Assembly: GCF_003265705.1 (NCBI RefSeq)
Contig: NW_020312828.1
Span: forward strand, 56,153,961 to 56,217,960
From: Callorhinus ursinus
Lineage: Eukaryota > Chordata > Mammalia > Carnivora > Otariidae
Direction of reading: 5' to 3'
DNA length: 64,000 nt
Positions 45,391-57,790 of this stretch are shown one piece after another. Each line of letters starts with the position of its first letter. Position 1 is the stretch's first letter. The notes below the pieces were generated by a model. That model had not been told where the DNA came from. It ran no database searches and saw only the letters and a program-made list of their open reading frames with translations. The translations under genes and the position numbers were made by a program.

Positions 45391-45413
45391 AAAAAAAGAA
45401 TGATCAGCAGTTG

Positions 45414-45695
45414 ACTGACATCATTAAGAAAAACAATAGTTTGGCATAAGATAGATCTTGGCTTAATTCCTGGTTATTTTACTTACCAGCATTTTGTTTT
45501 TGGGAAATTTACTTCATTATACACATCCTCTTCATTATAAAGGAGAAGAAACTTTATTGTGGTATTGCAGTAAACCACAATGGATAATGTTTCTGATGCA
45601 GTCACCTTTGATTGTGGCATTTCGAGGTCACTCAATAAATAATAACAAATACAGGGTAGTTTGTTTGATCAGGGAAATATTCATAGAACAAATTC
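45414..45695. other. No gene or clear repeat recognised
   Basis: Short AT-rich interval between the SINE pair and an old repeat. Confidence 0.4.
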
Positions 45696-45699
45696 TTTT

Positions 45700-46142
45700 T
45701 TTAACAACAGGATGGATGGAATATTAGTCCTAATTTTTCAGAGAAATAGAAACAATAGGATGTGTGTGTATGAAAAGAGATTTATGATAAGAAATTGGCT
45801 CACATGATTATGGAGGCTGATAAGACCAATTCTACAGTGTGAGCCAGGAGCCTAGAAGACCCAGGAGAACAAAAGGTGTAGATGAAGCCCAGAGGAAGTC
45901 TGCTGGAGAATTCATTTTCTTATTCAGAGGAGGGCGGGTCTTTTTGTTTTACTTAGGCCTTCAACTGGTTAGATGAGGCCCACCCACATTATGGAGGGAT
46001 TATGGAGGGCAGTCTGCCTTACTCTACTGATTAAAATGTTAATCTTGTCCAAAAACACCTCACAGAAACACCCAGAATGATGTTCAACCAAATATCTGGG
46101 CACACCGTGGCCTAGTCAAGTTGACATAAAATTAACTATCAC
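45700..46142 (+). repeat. Ancient mammalian interspersed repeat, family not named
   Basis: The order 'cagagaaatagaaacaatag', 'aaattggctcacatgattat', 'ccttcaactggttagatgag', 'gcccacccacattatggagg', 'caagttgacataaaattaac' follows a very common old repeat. I do not recall its name reliably. A small 'ttatggaggg' duplication is inside. Confidence 0.55.
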
Positions 46143-49100
46143 AGTTGGCATCAACCACATTACAATATTTATAAGCCGTATTTGCTTCACTATAAGTAGA
46201 ACTAAAGAAAGCAAAGACTCAGGGCATTAAACAAATAAGTAAACAAAAGCTGCTATGCAAGATGGTTCAGTTTGGGTAATTGTTTAATTCTTCAAAATAT
46301 AACACCAAAAAAATTATTCATGCGTTCACAGGGAAAATATATTAGAAACATGATAACCAATGTTTCGTGAATCTCTACCGTATGTAGAACAGTTTTAGGT
46401 GTTTGGCATACAGTATTGAGAAATCCAGAAAATGTTCCTCCTATCTCTTATTATAGTTGGGAATGTCAAGACATGAATATATTCCTACATGTAAAAGGCC
46501 ATACAGGCCAATTATAGAAAAATGAAAAAAAATTCTAGAAAAACAAAATAAAAAGGCCAATAAAAGCTTATTGTGGAGAAGCAGAATGGCAGCCTCTGAC
46601 ATTTTTCATGTATAGGGCAAAGGAGAAAGGAATGTCAAAGAAGGCCCGGGGTGATAAACCCAGCGATTACAAGTACAAAGTTGAAATTGATGGCTACAAC
46701 TCCTGTTGACACAGGGAACATAAAGGGTATTGTTGTTCACTGTTACAGGACAGAATATTGTAATTTTAAGTGAAAAGGAAACCTATCTCACATGAAAATA
46801 AATAATGTAGTGCTATTTAGCTTTTGCATAGACAGACAAAGGAATACTTATTACCTCTTTATAGGAATGAATTTTGATGTCTGGAACCACAAAATTTCAT
46901 TATATGGTATCAAATTTACTAATAGAAAATGAAAAGTTAAAGCATTTTAAATCTTACATCTCAAAACAAAACAATTTTTGTAAAAATACTATGCAGAAAT
47001 TTCTTTAAAGGTATACTATTTCTAAAAATTCGAAACAAAAACCTATTCTTTTATTGCATAATCCTCTTATCTGCTTTAATGTTAATTTTCTATTTTTATA
47101 TGACAACTGAAGATTTATATAAATGTACTTAGAAGAATTACTTAATCAATAGACTATTCTTTAGAACTTAAATGGCAGTAATTTCAGTGTTACTTGACCT
47201 TGGAGTTTGTTGGTTCTTTTTTTCTCTACCTATTATACAACTGTGAATCAATAACTGTCCAATCACTGGGGAAAAGTAGTCCATTTCATTCTCTAGCCTT
47301 ATTTATGACAGTTTAGTTGGCCTACGGCATTTATTCATCTGGGCATTAGCTGCTAAGAATTCTTGCCTCTAGGACATTACTTTCCCCCTAAATCATGAAA
47401 ATATAAACCAAAAATCAAAGGTAAGAAGTAGAAATAAAAATTATAAGGTAAACTATATATTTCCTTTGATGCCAGGTGTTTTTGTTTGTGTATTTACTTC
47501 CTGGCTAGTGAACAAAATATGGGGAAGCAAACAGTTTCATTTTCAATATGATGTTAATTCCTAATTGTCTATCAGTTTGCTTAAGTATGTCTTTGGTTGA
47601 AAATAGGATATTAACATTTCCACATGTCTTCATTGTATTGACATTACTAGTAACATTATTATTACTTTCTTAACTCTAGAAATACAGAAAATGGCAGAGA
47701 ACATTCAAAACTTCTCTTGATATCTTATAATCTCAAATCTTTTGTGTCCTAATACCCCCTTAATATTTAAAATCTCCTTACTAATTTGAAATAAAAGTAT
47801 TGATGTAAACTTCATAAGGTGGAACCACTCCTTGTATAAATAACATTAAATATTTGAAAAATTAAACATAATTGTCATTATGTATACCACTAAAATATTT
47901 GACTTATAGCTAATGCAATTATAACAAAATAGAGTGTTCAAGAAAGGGAGTATTAAAGCTACATGACATCATTATAAATCCAATAATTCCTAAAAAAGGA
48001 TCAATTTGAAATATTGACTAGATACTTATTCACTGGGAATAATTTTTTTTAATTTCCATGTAAAAATATTAGACAATTAAAAACTAAAATGTGTGTATAC
48101 ACATAATTTTTTAGAAATTATATCAAACATGGGATTCTATAAATTAATGATTCTAGGCTTCAATGAAAAATGTCTATTTTTATAACATTTAAGAATATGC
48201 TGTATGAAATGTTAATAATTTGATTAAGTTAAGGAAATTCGTTACAATTGACATAATGTAAAATTTTAACATTTCTGATAAACTACAGATAGGATACAAA
48301 AATGGTAGATGATAGGTATATTTATAATTCAAGGTGGCTCATCAATAACTATATGACTATTAATGAAGGACTTGATCTGAGTATATAATAAAACTCAGTT
48401 TATTACAACTCAATTTAACTTTTAAAAGGCAAAAGGAAATAAATACAAATGAACACAAATGAGAAAGAGGAAGAAAGAGGGAAGTTTCATTGGTTAGAAG
48501 AAAAATAAGACTTTGGGATATAACTTTTAAAAATGTTACAGTATATTATAAATAAAGGATTAAAAAAAATGTGTCTAGTAAGGCACTCTGCCAAAGTAGG
48601 ATTGTTTACTATTTCTAAATTTCTCCTGTCCTGTCTGGTTTCTCTGACAGATACTCAACCAAAAATTTCAAAAAATTATGCAAAAGAGTTACCCTCTTAA
48701 TGAAATGTCATTTTGCATCGTGTGCCCTTCAAGAGATTTGTTTCCTCTTGCCATAAATGATTTTCAAATAGTCAGGAACCAGCAAAGATCATGTTTTAGA
48801 CCAGAGGCAAATCCCAACAGTAACACTGTTTGCTTTACTGTATCATTTAAATACCTTCTTTTTAAATGATAGTTCAAAATGAATGAAAAATGATTTCATG
48901 AATGTTTCTAAATTGTGCTTGCTAATAATCTAGAGATCAGCTGGCTGATGTTCTCGGTCGTGGTTTCTTCATCTGTAAGCAGTGCTCATAATTCCTCTCT
49001 TGCACGATTAGTGTGACAGATGGATAATGAAATACACATTGAATGGCAAGCACAGGCCTGGCACCTAGTTGACAATCAGTACAAGATATTTTTTCTAAAG

Positions 49101-50380
49101 GCACATCTTTTCCCCATCATTTTCACCACTAGAAAATAGAAAACAATGGTTATTATCTACTGTCTCCTAAATCACACAGGCCCTCTGTTTTGTTCAGGAA
49201 AGTAAGTTGCATTTAAGAAAATCTACGCAGAATTAAAGTCCACTCATTAATTATAAATAATTGTTATAATATACAAAATATGGTTGGAACTTTTGACAGT
49301 GTGGGCAAAGGGTTAACCCTTTCCCATGCTGCACGAGAAAAAAAAAATTTTTGCTCCTGTTCCCCTGGAAACCTAATATAGGTAAAATGAAAAGTAAATT
49401 GCTAGGCAATATCGCTTATGATTAAAAAATGACTCCTGGTTTGTGTACTGTATCTGGCCTGGGAAAACTACAAAAATATGATAGGTACAAACTATTTTCT
49501 TCATCCCTGAATGCAGTTGAGTATTGTAACTGTCCACGACTCTTGGGAGTACCCTGAAAGCTATGGCCATAGATGTTACAAATTGACACATATGAGATGC
49601 CCTGTTGGGTACTGCAGGAACTCTGGCAAAAGAAGAATGTCTGACATTGTCCTGCAGGCAAGGGGTGTTGCCTGTCCTAATTCTTTCTGATTAGACTGAG
49701 TTAAATATATTCTTTGCCTGTTTTTTGAGTCTGAACATTTAGTACAGTCTAAAACAACAACAAAAAACCTTCATGGTAAGCACTGTAGATAGCAATGGTA
49801 AAATAAACCCAAGTACTCTCCTTAGATTTAACTTAGTTTTAGTTGTTCAATATAGGGTATTGAAAGGTACATTTAAAAAATTGTCATTTAGCTACCTAAC
49901 CTGCATTTTTTAGCTACAGATTGCACTCCGTTCTATTCCAGAAAAGATCTTGAAAGCCTTAGTTTAAAATGTGAGAATCAGTCTGGCTATGGATAGTTTC
50001 TCAAGAGTTTTCCTTCTGTGTATCAGAAGTAACATTACATATTATCCACATATTAAATACCTGAAAGGCAAAGTAGCTTATAGATTCATCAGTTTCACAG
50101 AATGATAGGAAAATGTGTATTTTGAGTTTATTATAATTATTATGGCACGTTCATTTTTTAACATTCTCTAAAGAAGTCCATGAGTGCTAAGGGCTAACAA
50201 ACTTAAAAAGTCGAGAAGACCTCACTGTTAAGGAGGTAGGATAGCTGTAATTAATATATTCTAAAATCATCCCCAAATATATTCTAAATTTTAAATTTAA
50301 AAAATTATGTCATCAATATATGATAGCACACTGAAAACTAAATACATACGTTAATTACGACAAATGTAAAATTGAACTGC
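46143..50380. other. Repeat-poor 4.2 kb without a recognised gene
   Basis: No SINEC, clear L1 or LTR seen, only one MIR at about 48940-49090. Open frames are short (62-79 codons) and show no domain. 46570-46760 and 49350-49690 are slightly richer in G+C but unassigned. Confidence 0.5.
48940..49090 (+). mobile_element. MIR
   Basis: 'gtggtttcttcatctgtaag' and 'gcacaggcctggcacctagt' with the expected spacing match the right half of MIR. Confidence 0.55.
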
Positions 50381-50384
50381 GGTA

Positions 50385-50700
50385 GATGTGGATCCTGCCT
50401 CTCAGCATCCATGCCTTTGGTGTCCCCTGACTGAGCTTGGTGGCTTTGGCCAATGAAGTGGTGCCAGCGACTTCAGTCCTTGGGCACTGGGCCTTGCCCT
50501 GTTAGACCTCTGCTGCCACCTTGTGATGGAATCTGGTGTAGCAGCCTTCGGAGGGAAAGATGCCACAGAGTGAGGTCCGTGGGAGACTTGTTTCTGCGCT
50601 CCTGCGGTCTCTGGGCAACTACACCAGTCGTCTGGTAGTTGGCTTCAGGTCCTCCAGGGAGCCAGCAGTCAGGACGAGGTAGATGCCAGTCTGTCCACTG
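50385..50700 (+). mobile_element. Possible MLT1-like LTR fragment
   Basis: 'tggctttggccaatgaagtg' at about 50440 is a typical MaLR phrase, followed by 'ctgccaccttgtgatgga'. It is richer in G+C and CpG than the surroundings. An unrelated unique sequence is possible. Confidence 0.35.
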
Positions 50701-50704
50701 CCAC

Positions 50705-51465
50705 TTTATCTGAGTGTGAAACGATGAGAGCGTTTCTTCACTTCCACTTTCTAGGTCTTGTACACATTTCCCCTCTAATACAGTGAAATGATATTGAAAA
50801 ATATTTTTTCCATTTTAATCCAGTTATCCAGCATATTGTACCGTGCAGTCCACTTCCACATGGTATTATTTACCTCTTTTAACCAGATTTAACTTCAATG
50901 TAAAATAAAAGTATGCTTCCACCTAACATGATAGAACTTGTACCACTGGAAACCTATTAAGCTCTCTAAACAAAGTCCAAGGTCGTCCTTAATCCATCTG
51001 AAAGTGATGTATATAGTGTTCTGTAGCGTGTGGTGTGTGTGTGTGTGTGTGTATAGTAACAAGTACAGATATGTAAGATTAACCACAATTAGAACATCTA
51101 TGTAAGAGTGGGAAAATGGGGAAAAAATCAATGTATGTTTATGTGGAAGAACTGAAAAGTTACTCATAGCCACTACAGTTGTCAGTTAGGTTCAGTCAGG
51201 GGAATATGGAGTAGCAATATATCCTACAAATGATAGCTTTCACAGTTGTTGGTATAGCTGGTGAAGGGTCTAGAAATGGAAATAAGAGGATCAAAAAAGG
51301 AATCTTCGCGCTCATCCTAAGAAGTCAAACTTTCCAGTTACCAAAGAAAGAACAAAGGAGTTAGGGGTATGCAGGGTGGTCTCTGGGAAACTGTTGCTTC
51401 TCTTCTAGTCTGCAGAAAGCAAAACCTAGATGTGGAATCAAGCCGATTGAGGACAAGCTGGAACT
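50705..51465. other. No gene recognised
   Basis: Apart from the GT microsatellite at 51027-51052, AT-rich DNA that I cannot assign. The last 200 bp may belong to the LTR that follows. Confidence 0.4.
51027..51052 (+). repeat. (GT)n microsatellite
   Basis: About 12 GT units. Confidence 0.95.
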
Positions 51466-51469
51466 TACT

Positions 51470-51875
51470 ATCTCTGTGTATGTCTGAGGTTTCACCTTTG
51501 GTGGAAGCCACGATGTGCTACTGAGATCCCCCATCAGAACATATTCTTCAAGTTGTTGGAACTACTGTTAACTGACAGCCATCAGCTATTAGCCTGCTCT
51601 GGAAATCTCCCTAAGCTGAAGAGCGCCACCTTGCCAAAAGCCATGCTCTGATTCCAGGAATAACCTTCATTTAATGATCTATCTGTATTAGATATAAATG
51701 CCTGGCCCCTTCACTACAACTCAGAACAGTTCTGAAAAGACTAGCTTCTAACATCCCCAAGGGGTTTGGCTGGACATCTTGACAATGTATCACAGTCCAC
51801 CTTCTCTCTTTGCATAATCTTGCTTCTTTCCCTGCATGCTAATTTCCATCCTAGAATCTGCTTCCTGAGGTCTGG
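51470..51875 (+). mobile_element. ERVL-type 5' LTR (approximate)
   Basis: The end 'catgctaatttccatcctag' plus 'aatctgcttcctgagg', followed at once by a primer-binding-site-like 'ttggtgccagaagagggat', marks the right edge of an ERVL-group LTR. The left edge is uncertain. No coding sequence. Confidence 0.5.
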
Positions 51876-52072
51876 ATTGGTGCCAGAAGAGGGATCTGAT
51901 TAATTACTGCTAAATGAGACGTTGGAGCTGGATCACCTCCCAACCTGCTGATAGAAATCCATGACTATGAGTGGTAGAGAACAGAGAGTGCTAGCACGTT
52001 GTGCATGGAATTTGTGTAAACTTTCACGCATCATGAACTGGTAATAAAGCAAAAGAAGTTCATGCACTAGCA

Positions 52073-52473
52073 CAGGGGTTAGACAACTATAGCCCGTCAC
52101 CTGTTGTCTAGTAAAAATTTTTTTATTTTTTTTTAAAGATTTTATTTATTTGACAGAGAGAGACACAGCGAGAGAGGGAACACAAGCAGGGGGAGTGGGA
52201 GAGGGAGAAGCAGGCTTCCCATGGAGCAGGGAGGCCGATGTGGGGCTCGATCCCAGAACCCTGGGATCATGACCTGAGCTGAAGGCAGACGCTTAATGAC
52301 TGAGACACCCAGGCGCCCCGAGTAAAAAGTTTTATTGAAACACAGCCATGTTTTATCTATGACTGCTTTCATCCTACAAGAGTAGATTGCAGTAGGTGCT
52401 ACAGAAACTGTATTGCTCACAAAGCCTAAACTGTTATTGTGTGGCCCTCTACAGAAAACTTTGCTGAACCCTG
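52073..52473 (+). mobile_element. hAT-Charlie-type nonautonomous DNA transposon, split by a SINE
   Basis: The termini 'caggggtt' (52073) and 'aaccctg' (to 52473) are inverted. The flanking 8-mers cactagca (52065-52072) and cactagtg (52474-52481) match at 6 of 8 positions, the size expected for hAT target duplication. Interior phrases 'gttttattgaaacacagcca', 'cacaaagcctaaactgttat', 'ggccctctacagaaaacttt' belong to a common mammalian MER1-type element. No transposase. Confidence 0.75.
52126..52319 (-). mobile_element. SINEC inside the hAT element
   Basis: Reverse orientation, 'aaagattttatttatttgac' to 'gagacacccaggcgcccc'. Flanking agtaaaaa at 52110-52117 and 52321-52328. Confidence 0.95.
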
Positions 52474-53429
52474 CACTAGTGAATGGTATGTAGCAGGCAT
52501 TTGGAAAAATATGGTAGAAATAATAATTATAAGGATACTAAAATTGGATAGGGGTTATCAGGGTTAATTGATACTTGAGAGAGATAATGTACAACGCTAA
52601 TCAGGTAAAAGCTGTGTGTGAAAGCCAGGGAGACTTTTTGGCAGTATATAAAGCTGTCAATCCTCTGTTGATGGAGAGCTGAGAAAGCCCAGGACCAGGA
52701 CCAAACCTAATTATAAAAAGGTGCTGAGTGCCAGAGAACATTAAAGTCTTACTCTAAGCAGGTCTACTATACCAAGATCAGGCTCTGATTGGGAAACATT
52801 GGGACCATCAGAATGTGATACAGATGTCTGGGTTGGTGTGCTTAAAAATCTTGAATTCCTATATGCCCCCACATCCTCCAAGCCTGCAGAAGGATTTACT
52901 CTTCCTTCCAAAAAGACTTTAACATGATGCAGTTGCCTTCATTATACATGATGGCATACCCCATCCTACCAAAATCTGCTCTTACCTTCCTTTCTGGCTA
53001 CTATGTTAATAATAGAATTAAATCTTTTACCTAGTGGAGAAAGTGCTTGGCCTAAGGAAGGTAAAGGATAGTCATTACCCCCATAGAAACTGTAGGACCT
53101 AATCAACATATACCAGAAGGAGCCAGGTTAGTGCATCTAGAACTGTTTTCTGAGTGTAGTAGATCAAAGAATACAAAGTTGTGTGGGGAGGAGAGTTTAT
53201 TGATATGGCAGCATTCTCTCAGGTTATAGGATCAAATACTCTGACAAAGAGCCCGTGGGAGTGCAAAGACACCACAGATTGTTCTCCTAGAAACTTGAAG
53301 ATAGCAATGTTCCATTAAAGAAATTCTAGAAAATGGGGCATGCTAGAGTCCATGTGCTACATAAGTCCAGAAAACCACCAGATGACGGTATCTATGGAAA
53401 TGCTACAAGATATCCTCCCTGCCACCAAG

Positions 53430-53453
53430 CAAAAACAAAAACAAAAACAAAAA
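53430..53453 (+). repeat. (CAAAAA)n simple repeat
   Basis: Four CAAAAA units inside the ERVL interior. Confidence 0.9.
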
Positions 53454-54340
53454 CCCAAAAAGCCCAAACAACAATAAAAAGAAAAGTGAAAGAAACTTGC
53501 TACTGAGATACTTTTATGAACTGAATCACTGTAGTAATGAGATAAGATGCCAAAATCATAGAGACCAGGTAGTGCTCAATCATCAGCAGCAAGGAGGCCC
53601 AATAATCTTATGAATAGCAAGGCTGAAGGAGCAACTGGCCTACAGGGAACTTTTTAAAAGATAGCTAATGGAACATGTGTCTCCAGCAGCAAGTTAGATG
53701 GGAAGCTAACATGGTTCATGCTCAATCTATAAATCCCAAAGAAATCAAGCATGCAGGACTGCTCAGTTTCTTGAACCGAATTAATTTCATGATCTGGAAC
53801 CCAATAACTGAAAGAGTGTTCAAGTTTTCAGAAGGTAGACTCTTGCGACACTATGTCAAGTATATACATTAATGATCCCTCTAGTTTTTTTCCCCATGGG
53901 CACCTATGGAAATTTATTTGCATAACTGTGCATGGAAAAAGGAATATTTGAACATTTCTGAGGACTTCTGGATACAGGTTCCAAACTGACTTGATACCAA
54001 AGGCCCCAGAGTTACATGGCAATCCTCCTATTAGAAGGGGGAACACATGTGAGTCAGAAAATAGATAGCATCTTGTCCCAGGCCTGACTTATGAGTTCAC
54101 TGAGTCTAAGGTTCCATCGGGTGCTCCCTTATTGGGTCTTTGAATGTATAACTGGAATGGGTATACTTGGTAATGGGCGGATCTCCCCCCACCCCCACAC
54201 GCACACACAATAAAATTCTGTGCACTATACCTACAAGTAGCCACATTTGGGCCATTACTCTTGTCTAGGGGTGTGCATACCAGTGGTGTGTTTTGCTCTT
54301 TTGAAGATGGAACCTTGGTAGAGACCATACCAGTTCCAAA

Positions 54341-55005
54341 AGGGGCGGTTTTTAGAAGAAAATTCTGTATTCCCAGCTACTTAGAGGAAAGTCCTCATGA
54401 GGGAGGACCATAGTCTCTAGGTTGGTACATTCTCTTGGAAAGGCAGAGAAAGAACAATACCACACAAGGTCCTCTAGAGCCAAGGTTGAGGGCAGGGCTC
54501 TCTTACTCTTCTTTAAGGACAGTACTGATGGAGAAGAGAAACACAAACTGTGAAATGGTTTTGCAGCTACCTCGCTCCATTAGCTCTGGGGAGATATATG
54601 TTAAAATACCTCTCACAATATGTGGCAATGACATTTATTTTAGCTGGATAGTACATTTCAATATATGGTAGAAAATCGCCCATCCTTAACTGTTGTATTT
54701 GGAATCATCTGTTCTGTTCTTGAACCTTTGCAAACTGGATTTTAGAAATTAGATATCAGTTTCCAACAACAAATCTTAAGATTCTGACCGGATTTTCACT
54801 TAATTTTATATTAACTCTGAAAAAATTTGTAACATTATGAAAGTAAGTCCTGTCCATGAACAGAATTTGTATCTCTAGTTTGTTGAGCTTGCACATAATT
54901 ACAGGAGCCTTTGACTGCTGCTGTGAGGATACTGTGAATTGGTACCAACATTAAGGAGAACAATTTGGTAAAATCAATCAAGATTATTTGAAGCTGTGAA
55001 AGTGA
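54341..55005. other. No gene recognised
   Basis: Possibly more decayed ERVL sequence at first, then AT-rich unique-looking DNA. Confidence 0.4.
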
Positions 55006-55023
55006 GATCTAGAATTTTTTCTA

Positions 55024-55196
55024 AAAAAGATTTTATTTATTCATTTGAGAGAGAGACAGAGACAGAGACAGAGACAGAGACAGAGGGAGAGTGAGAGACC
55101 GACTCTCCACTGAGCTGGGAGCCAGACATGGGACTCGATTCCAGGACCCTGATTGCTGAAGACAGACACTTAACCATCTAAGCCACCCAGGCACCC
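55024..55196 (-). mobile_element. SINEC with (ACAGAG)n
   Basis: Reverse orientation ending 'aagccacccaggcacccc'. Contains about five ACAGAG units at 55056-55085. Target-site duplication ctagaattt[...]cta at about 55009-55023 and 55197-55211. Confidence 0.93.
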
Positions 55197-55344
55197 CTAG
55201 AATTTCTAACCTACATGCAGAAGAGACCTAGTAAAGGACTTTTTATGTAAGAATGAAGTACTGAAAACTATCTAGTTTTACATGAATATGGGAATATGTA
55301 ACTGTTATTCCTACACAGATATATTTACCCATGAAAACTCAATT

Positions 55345-56440
55345 TAATTGACCATATTAAAAAGCTAATACTGGAGAGGAAATATTTGCAAATTATATAA
55401 CCCAATCAAAGAACTTATATCTAGAATATATAAAGAGCTCTCAAAAAATTAACAGTAAAAGGGCGTCTGGGTGGCTCAGTTGGTTAAGCGACTGCCTTCG
55501 GCTCAGGTCATGACCCTGGAGTCCTGGGATCGAGTCCCACATCAGGCTCCCTACTCGGCAGGGAGTCTGCTTCTCCCTCTGACCCTCTTCCTTCTTGTGC
55601 TCTCTCTCATTCTCTCTCTCTCAAATGAATAAATAAAATCTTTAAAAAAATTAACAGTAAAAAATAGAGAATAGAAGAGGGTTATTAACATTCTTTCTAA
55701 GGAGAATATACCGATGATAAGCACAGGAAAAGATGTCCAATTTCATTAAAGAAATTCAAACTAAACCCCCAATGAGATCTCACTGCACACCTATCAAAAC
55801 TATCAAAATTACTGAAATAAACTACCACAAATACAGGTGAAGATGTAGACAAACAGATTGCTCACACATTTATCCCAGAGAAATGCAAACTTACACATAA
55901 ATACCTGTACATGAATGTTCTTAGCAGTTAGCAGCTTTATTCAAAATAGCCCCAAACTGAAAACAGTTCAAATATCCTTCACCAAGTAAATGGTGAAACA
56001 AACTACACTGTATCCATATCATAGAACAGTACTCAGCAACAACACCAAATGATACATGTAACGATATAGATGAATCTCTAGAGAACCAGAAGTCAAACAG
56101 CAAATCCCCAAGATCATATATTATTATAGAACATTCTTGAAATGGAAAATTATAGAAATGGAGAACAGATTAGAGGTTGTCAGGGACATTGGGAAGGTGG
56201 TCTCAGAGGGAGGTGTGTGTGGCTATAAAAAGGCTACAGGTGGGATCCTTGAGCAGATGGAATTGCTCTGTATCTTGACTGTAGCAGCCTCAATACTCCT
56301 GGTTGTGGTAATGTGCTATATTTTGCAAGATGCTTTCATTGAGAGAAACTAGGGAAAGAGATCTATGTTATTTCTTACAACCCTCTGTGAATATACACTT
56401 GCCTCAAAATTAGAATTATTAAAAGCGAAATAATCTCTAC
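55345..56440 (+). mobile_element. Old L1M ORF2 end and 3' UTR
   Basis: Sense landmarks: 'gaaatatttgcaaattatat', 'atctagaatatataaagagc', 'caatgagatctcactgcaca', 'caaatatccttcaccaagta', then UTR 'ggttgtggtaatgtgctata'. Interrupted by the SINE at 55461-55644. Confidence 0.72.
55461..55644 (+). mobile_element. SINEC, full length
   Basis: Head 'ggcgtctgggtggctcagtt', 'aagcgactgcc', 'ctccctctgaccctcttcct', tail 'aaatgaataaataaaatc'. Perfect 18-bp duplication aaaaaattaacagtaaaa at 55443-55460 and 55645-55662. Confidence 0.96.
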
Positions 56441-56444
56441 CTAT

Positions 56445-57035
56445 ACAAACCAGATTTTATATAAAATAGGGATTTTTTTATCTTTCATAAAATTTGACAG
56501 TCTGGAAAGAGTTCACCTATAATCTTTTCTGACAGATATGGGTAGGTTTAAACTGCAGCTGCCATTTTTTGTAAGATAGGTGCACTCCAGGTTGCTAGGG
56601 TGACAGCTATTCCTGATGTTTCTTATACTTGGACCTTTCACTTATTTACACAGTCTTTTGCCTAAAGATTAATTCTGTTCAACCTGACATGCCGGATGGG
56701 ACTTTTGATATCAAAGCAGAGATTTAAGTGTAAGTTTTCATGTCCCTCTGGATCAGTAATTAGGAAAGCAGGCTACGTATCCACCGATCTGTCCCAGCAG
56801 CGTTCTGTAGCTATCATTTCATCTAGCCCATTCCACCTGATTACAACTTTCTGGGTTTCCTGAGATGTCCGTAGCTCTAATTCTTTTATTTCCCAGAACG
56901 TTAGATAATTTTTCAAGAACACAGCCAAGCAATATATTTTCTGAGCCAGTGTGTATCTAACAATAGCTTTCTGCACTTTTACAAGATGATTCAGTTATAC
57001 ATCATTTGGGAGGTTACAACCTTTTTTTTCCTTTT
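56445..57035. other. Unique-looking interval with several retained CpGs
   Basis: No repeat recognised. 56700-56910 contains CpGs (cgtatccaccgatc, agcgttc, tccgtag, aacgtta) that are scarce elsewhere in the window. A 67-codon minus frame at 56773-56976 has no domain. Confidence 0.4.
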
Positions 57036-57046
57036 AAAATGAAGCC

Positions 57047-57238
57047 TGGGGGTGCCTGGGTGGCTCAGTTGTTTAAGCATCTTCCTTCAGCTCAGATCAT
57101 GATCTCAGGGTCCTGGGATCCAGCCCTGCATCGGGCTTCCTGCTCAGCAGGGAGTCTGCTTCTCCCTCTCTCCCACCCGGCCCCTCCCCACCATACAGTC
57201 TCTCTCTCTCAAATAAATAAATGAAATCTTAAAAAAAA
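57047..57238 (+). mobile_element. SINEC, full length
   Basis: Head 'gggtgcctgggtggctcagt', 'catgatctcagggtcctggg', tail 'aaataaataaatgaaatc'. Imperfect flanking repeats 'aaaatgaagcct' and 'aaataatgaagtct'. Confidence 0.94.
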
Positions 57239-57244
57239 AAATAA

Positions 57245-57600
57245 TGAAGTCTAAAAACAATGCTTAATTGTCTTCTGGCATTTAGTGTTAAGATAAAGTT
57301 TTAACTAATTACCATTTAATCTAAATTAAAATTACAAAATTTTGTTCTGTTGGATGATTTGGAAACTTTCATATCTTGATATAAAAAGTAAATTCAGAAA
57401 TCTAAGTATAAGAGTGAGTCTCTTTTCAAAAAATTCCCATGAAATATGGATAGTTCTTTTAAATTTTCAGATTCAGATATTTTTAATCTTGGAACATTTT
57501 TCTCTTACACCCCTGAATGTTTCTAAATTCTTCTACAGGAACTCAATTACTATTCATAGGTGGAATTCCCATTTCGGTCACACCTTTTAAAAATTATTTT
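57245..57600. other. No gene or clear repeat recognised
   Basis: AT-rich DNA. Two overlapping short frames at 57342-57705 have no recognisable features. Confidence 0.4.
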
Positions 57601-57604
57601 AACT

Positions 57605-57790
57605 TATTAATAGAGCTACAGTTTATTGAGCATGTGCTATATGCTAAGCATTTGGCTAAGTTGTCTAGTCACATAACCAAATTTACTTTCATAAAAGCCT
57701 TATGAGGCATTTTATAGAAGAGGCTAGAGAGGTGAAATCATGGGAAGTTGACACAAGTATTAAGAGTAGGTCTAGTCTTTGTTAAAGCAC
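57605..57790 (-). mobile_element. MIR, antisense
   Basis: 'cagtttattgagcatgtgct', 'atatgctaagcatttggcta', 'gccttatgaggcattttata' are antisense MIR core text. Confidence 0.65.

Larger units (their letters stand above)
51876..54340 (+). mobile_element. ERVL-type endogenous retrovirus interior, decayed and truncated
   Basis: This starts with a leucine-tRNA-type primer-binding site and continues through a decayed gag-like region to a protease/early pol-like segment at about 53940-54340 (phrases 'ccagagttacatggcaatcc', 'gtataactggaatgggtata'). No long open frame survives. The reading is broken by many stops and indels, and no 3' LTR is seen. A hAT element (52073-52473) and a SINE inside it interrupt the interior. 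Confidence 0.5.

Noticed and set aside
50453..50638. Arg/Cys-rich frame in a G+C-richer patch, considered as an exon
   Set aside because: The surrounding text fits an MLT1-like LTR better, and no good splice pair was seen.
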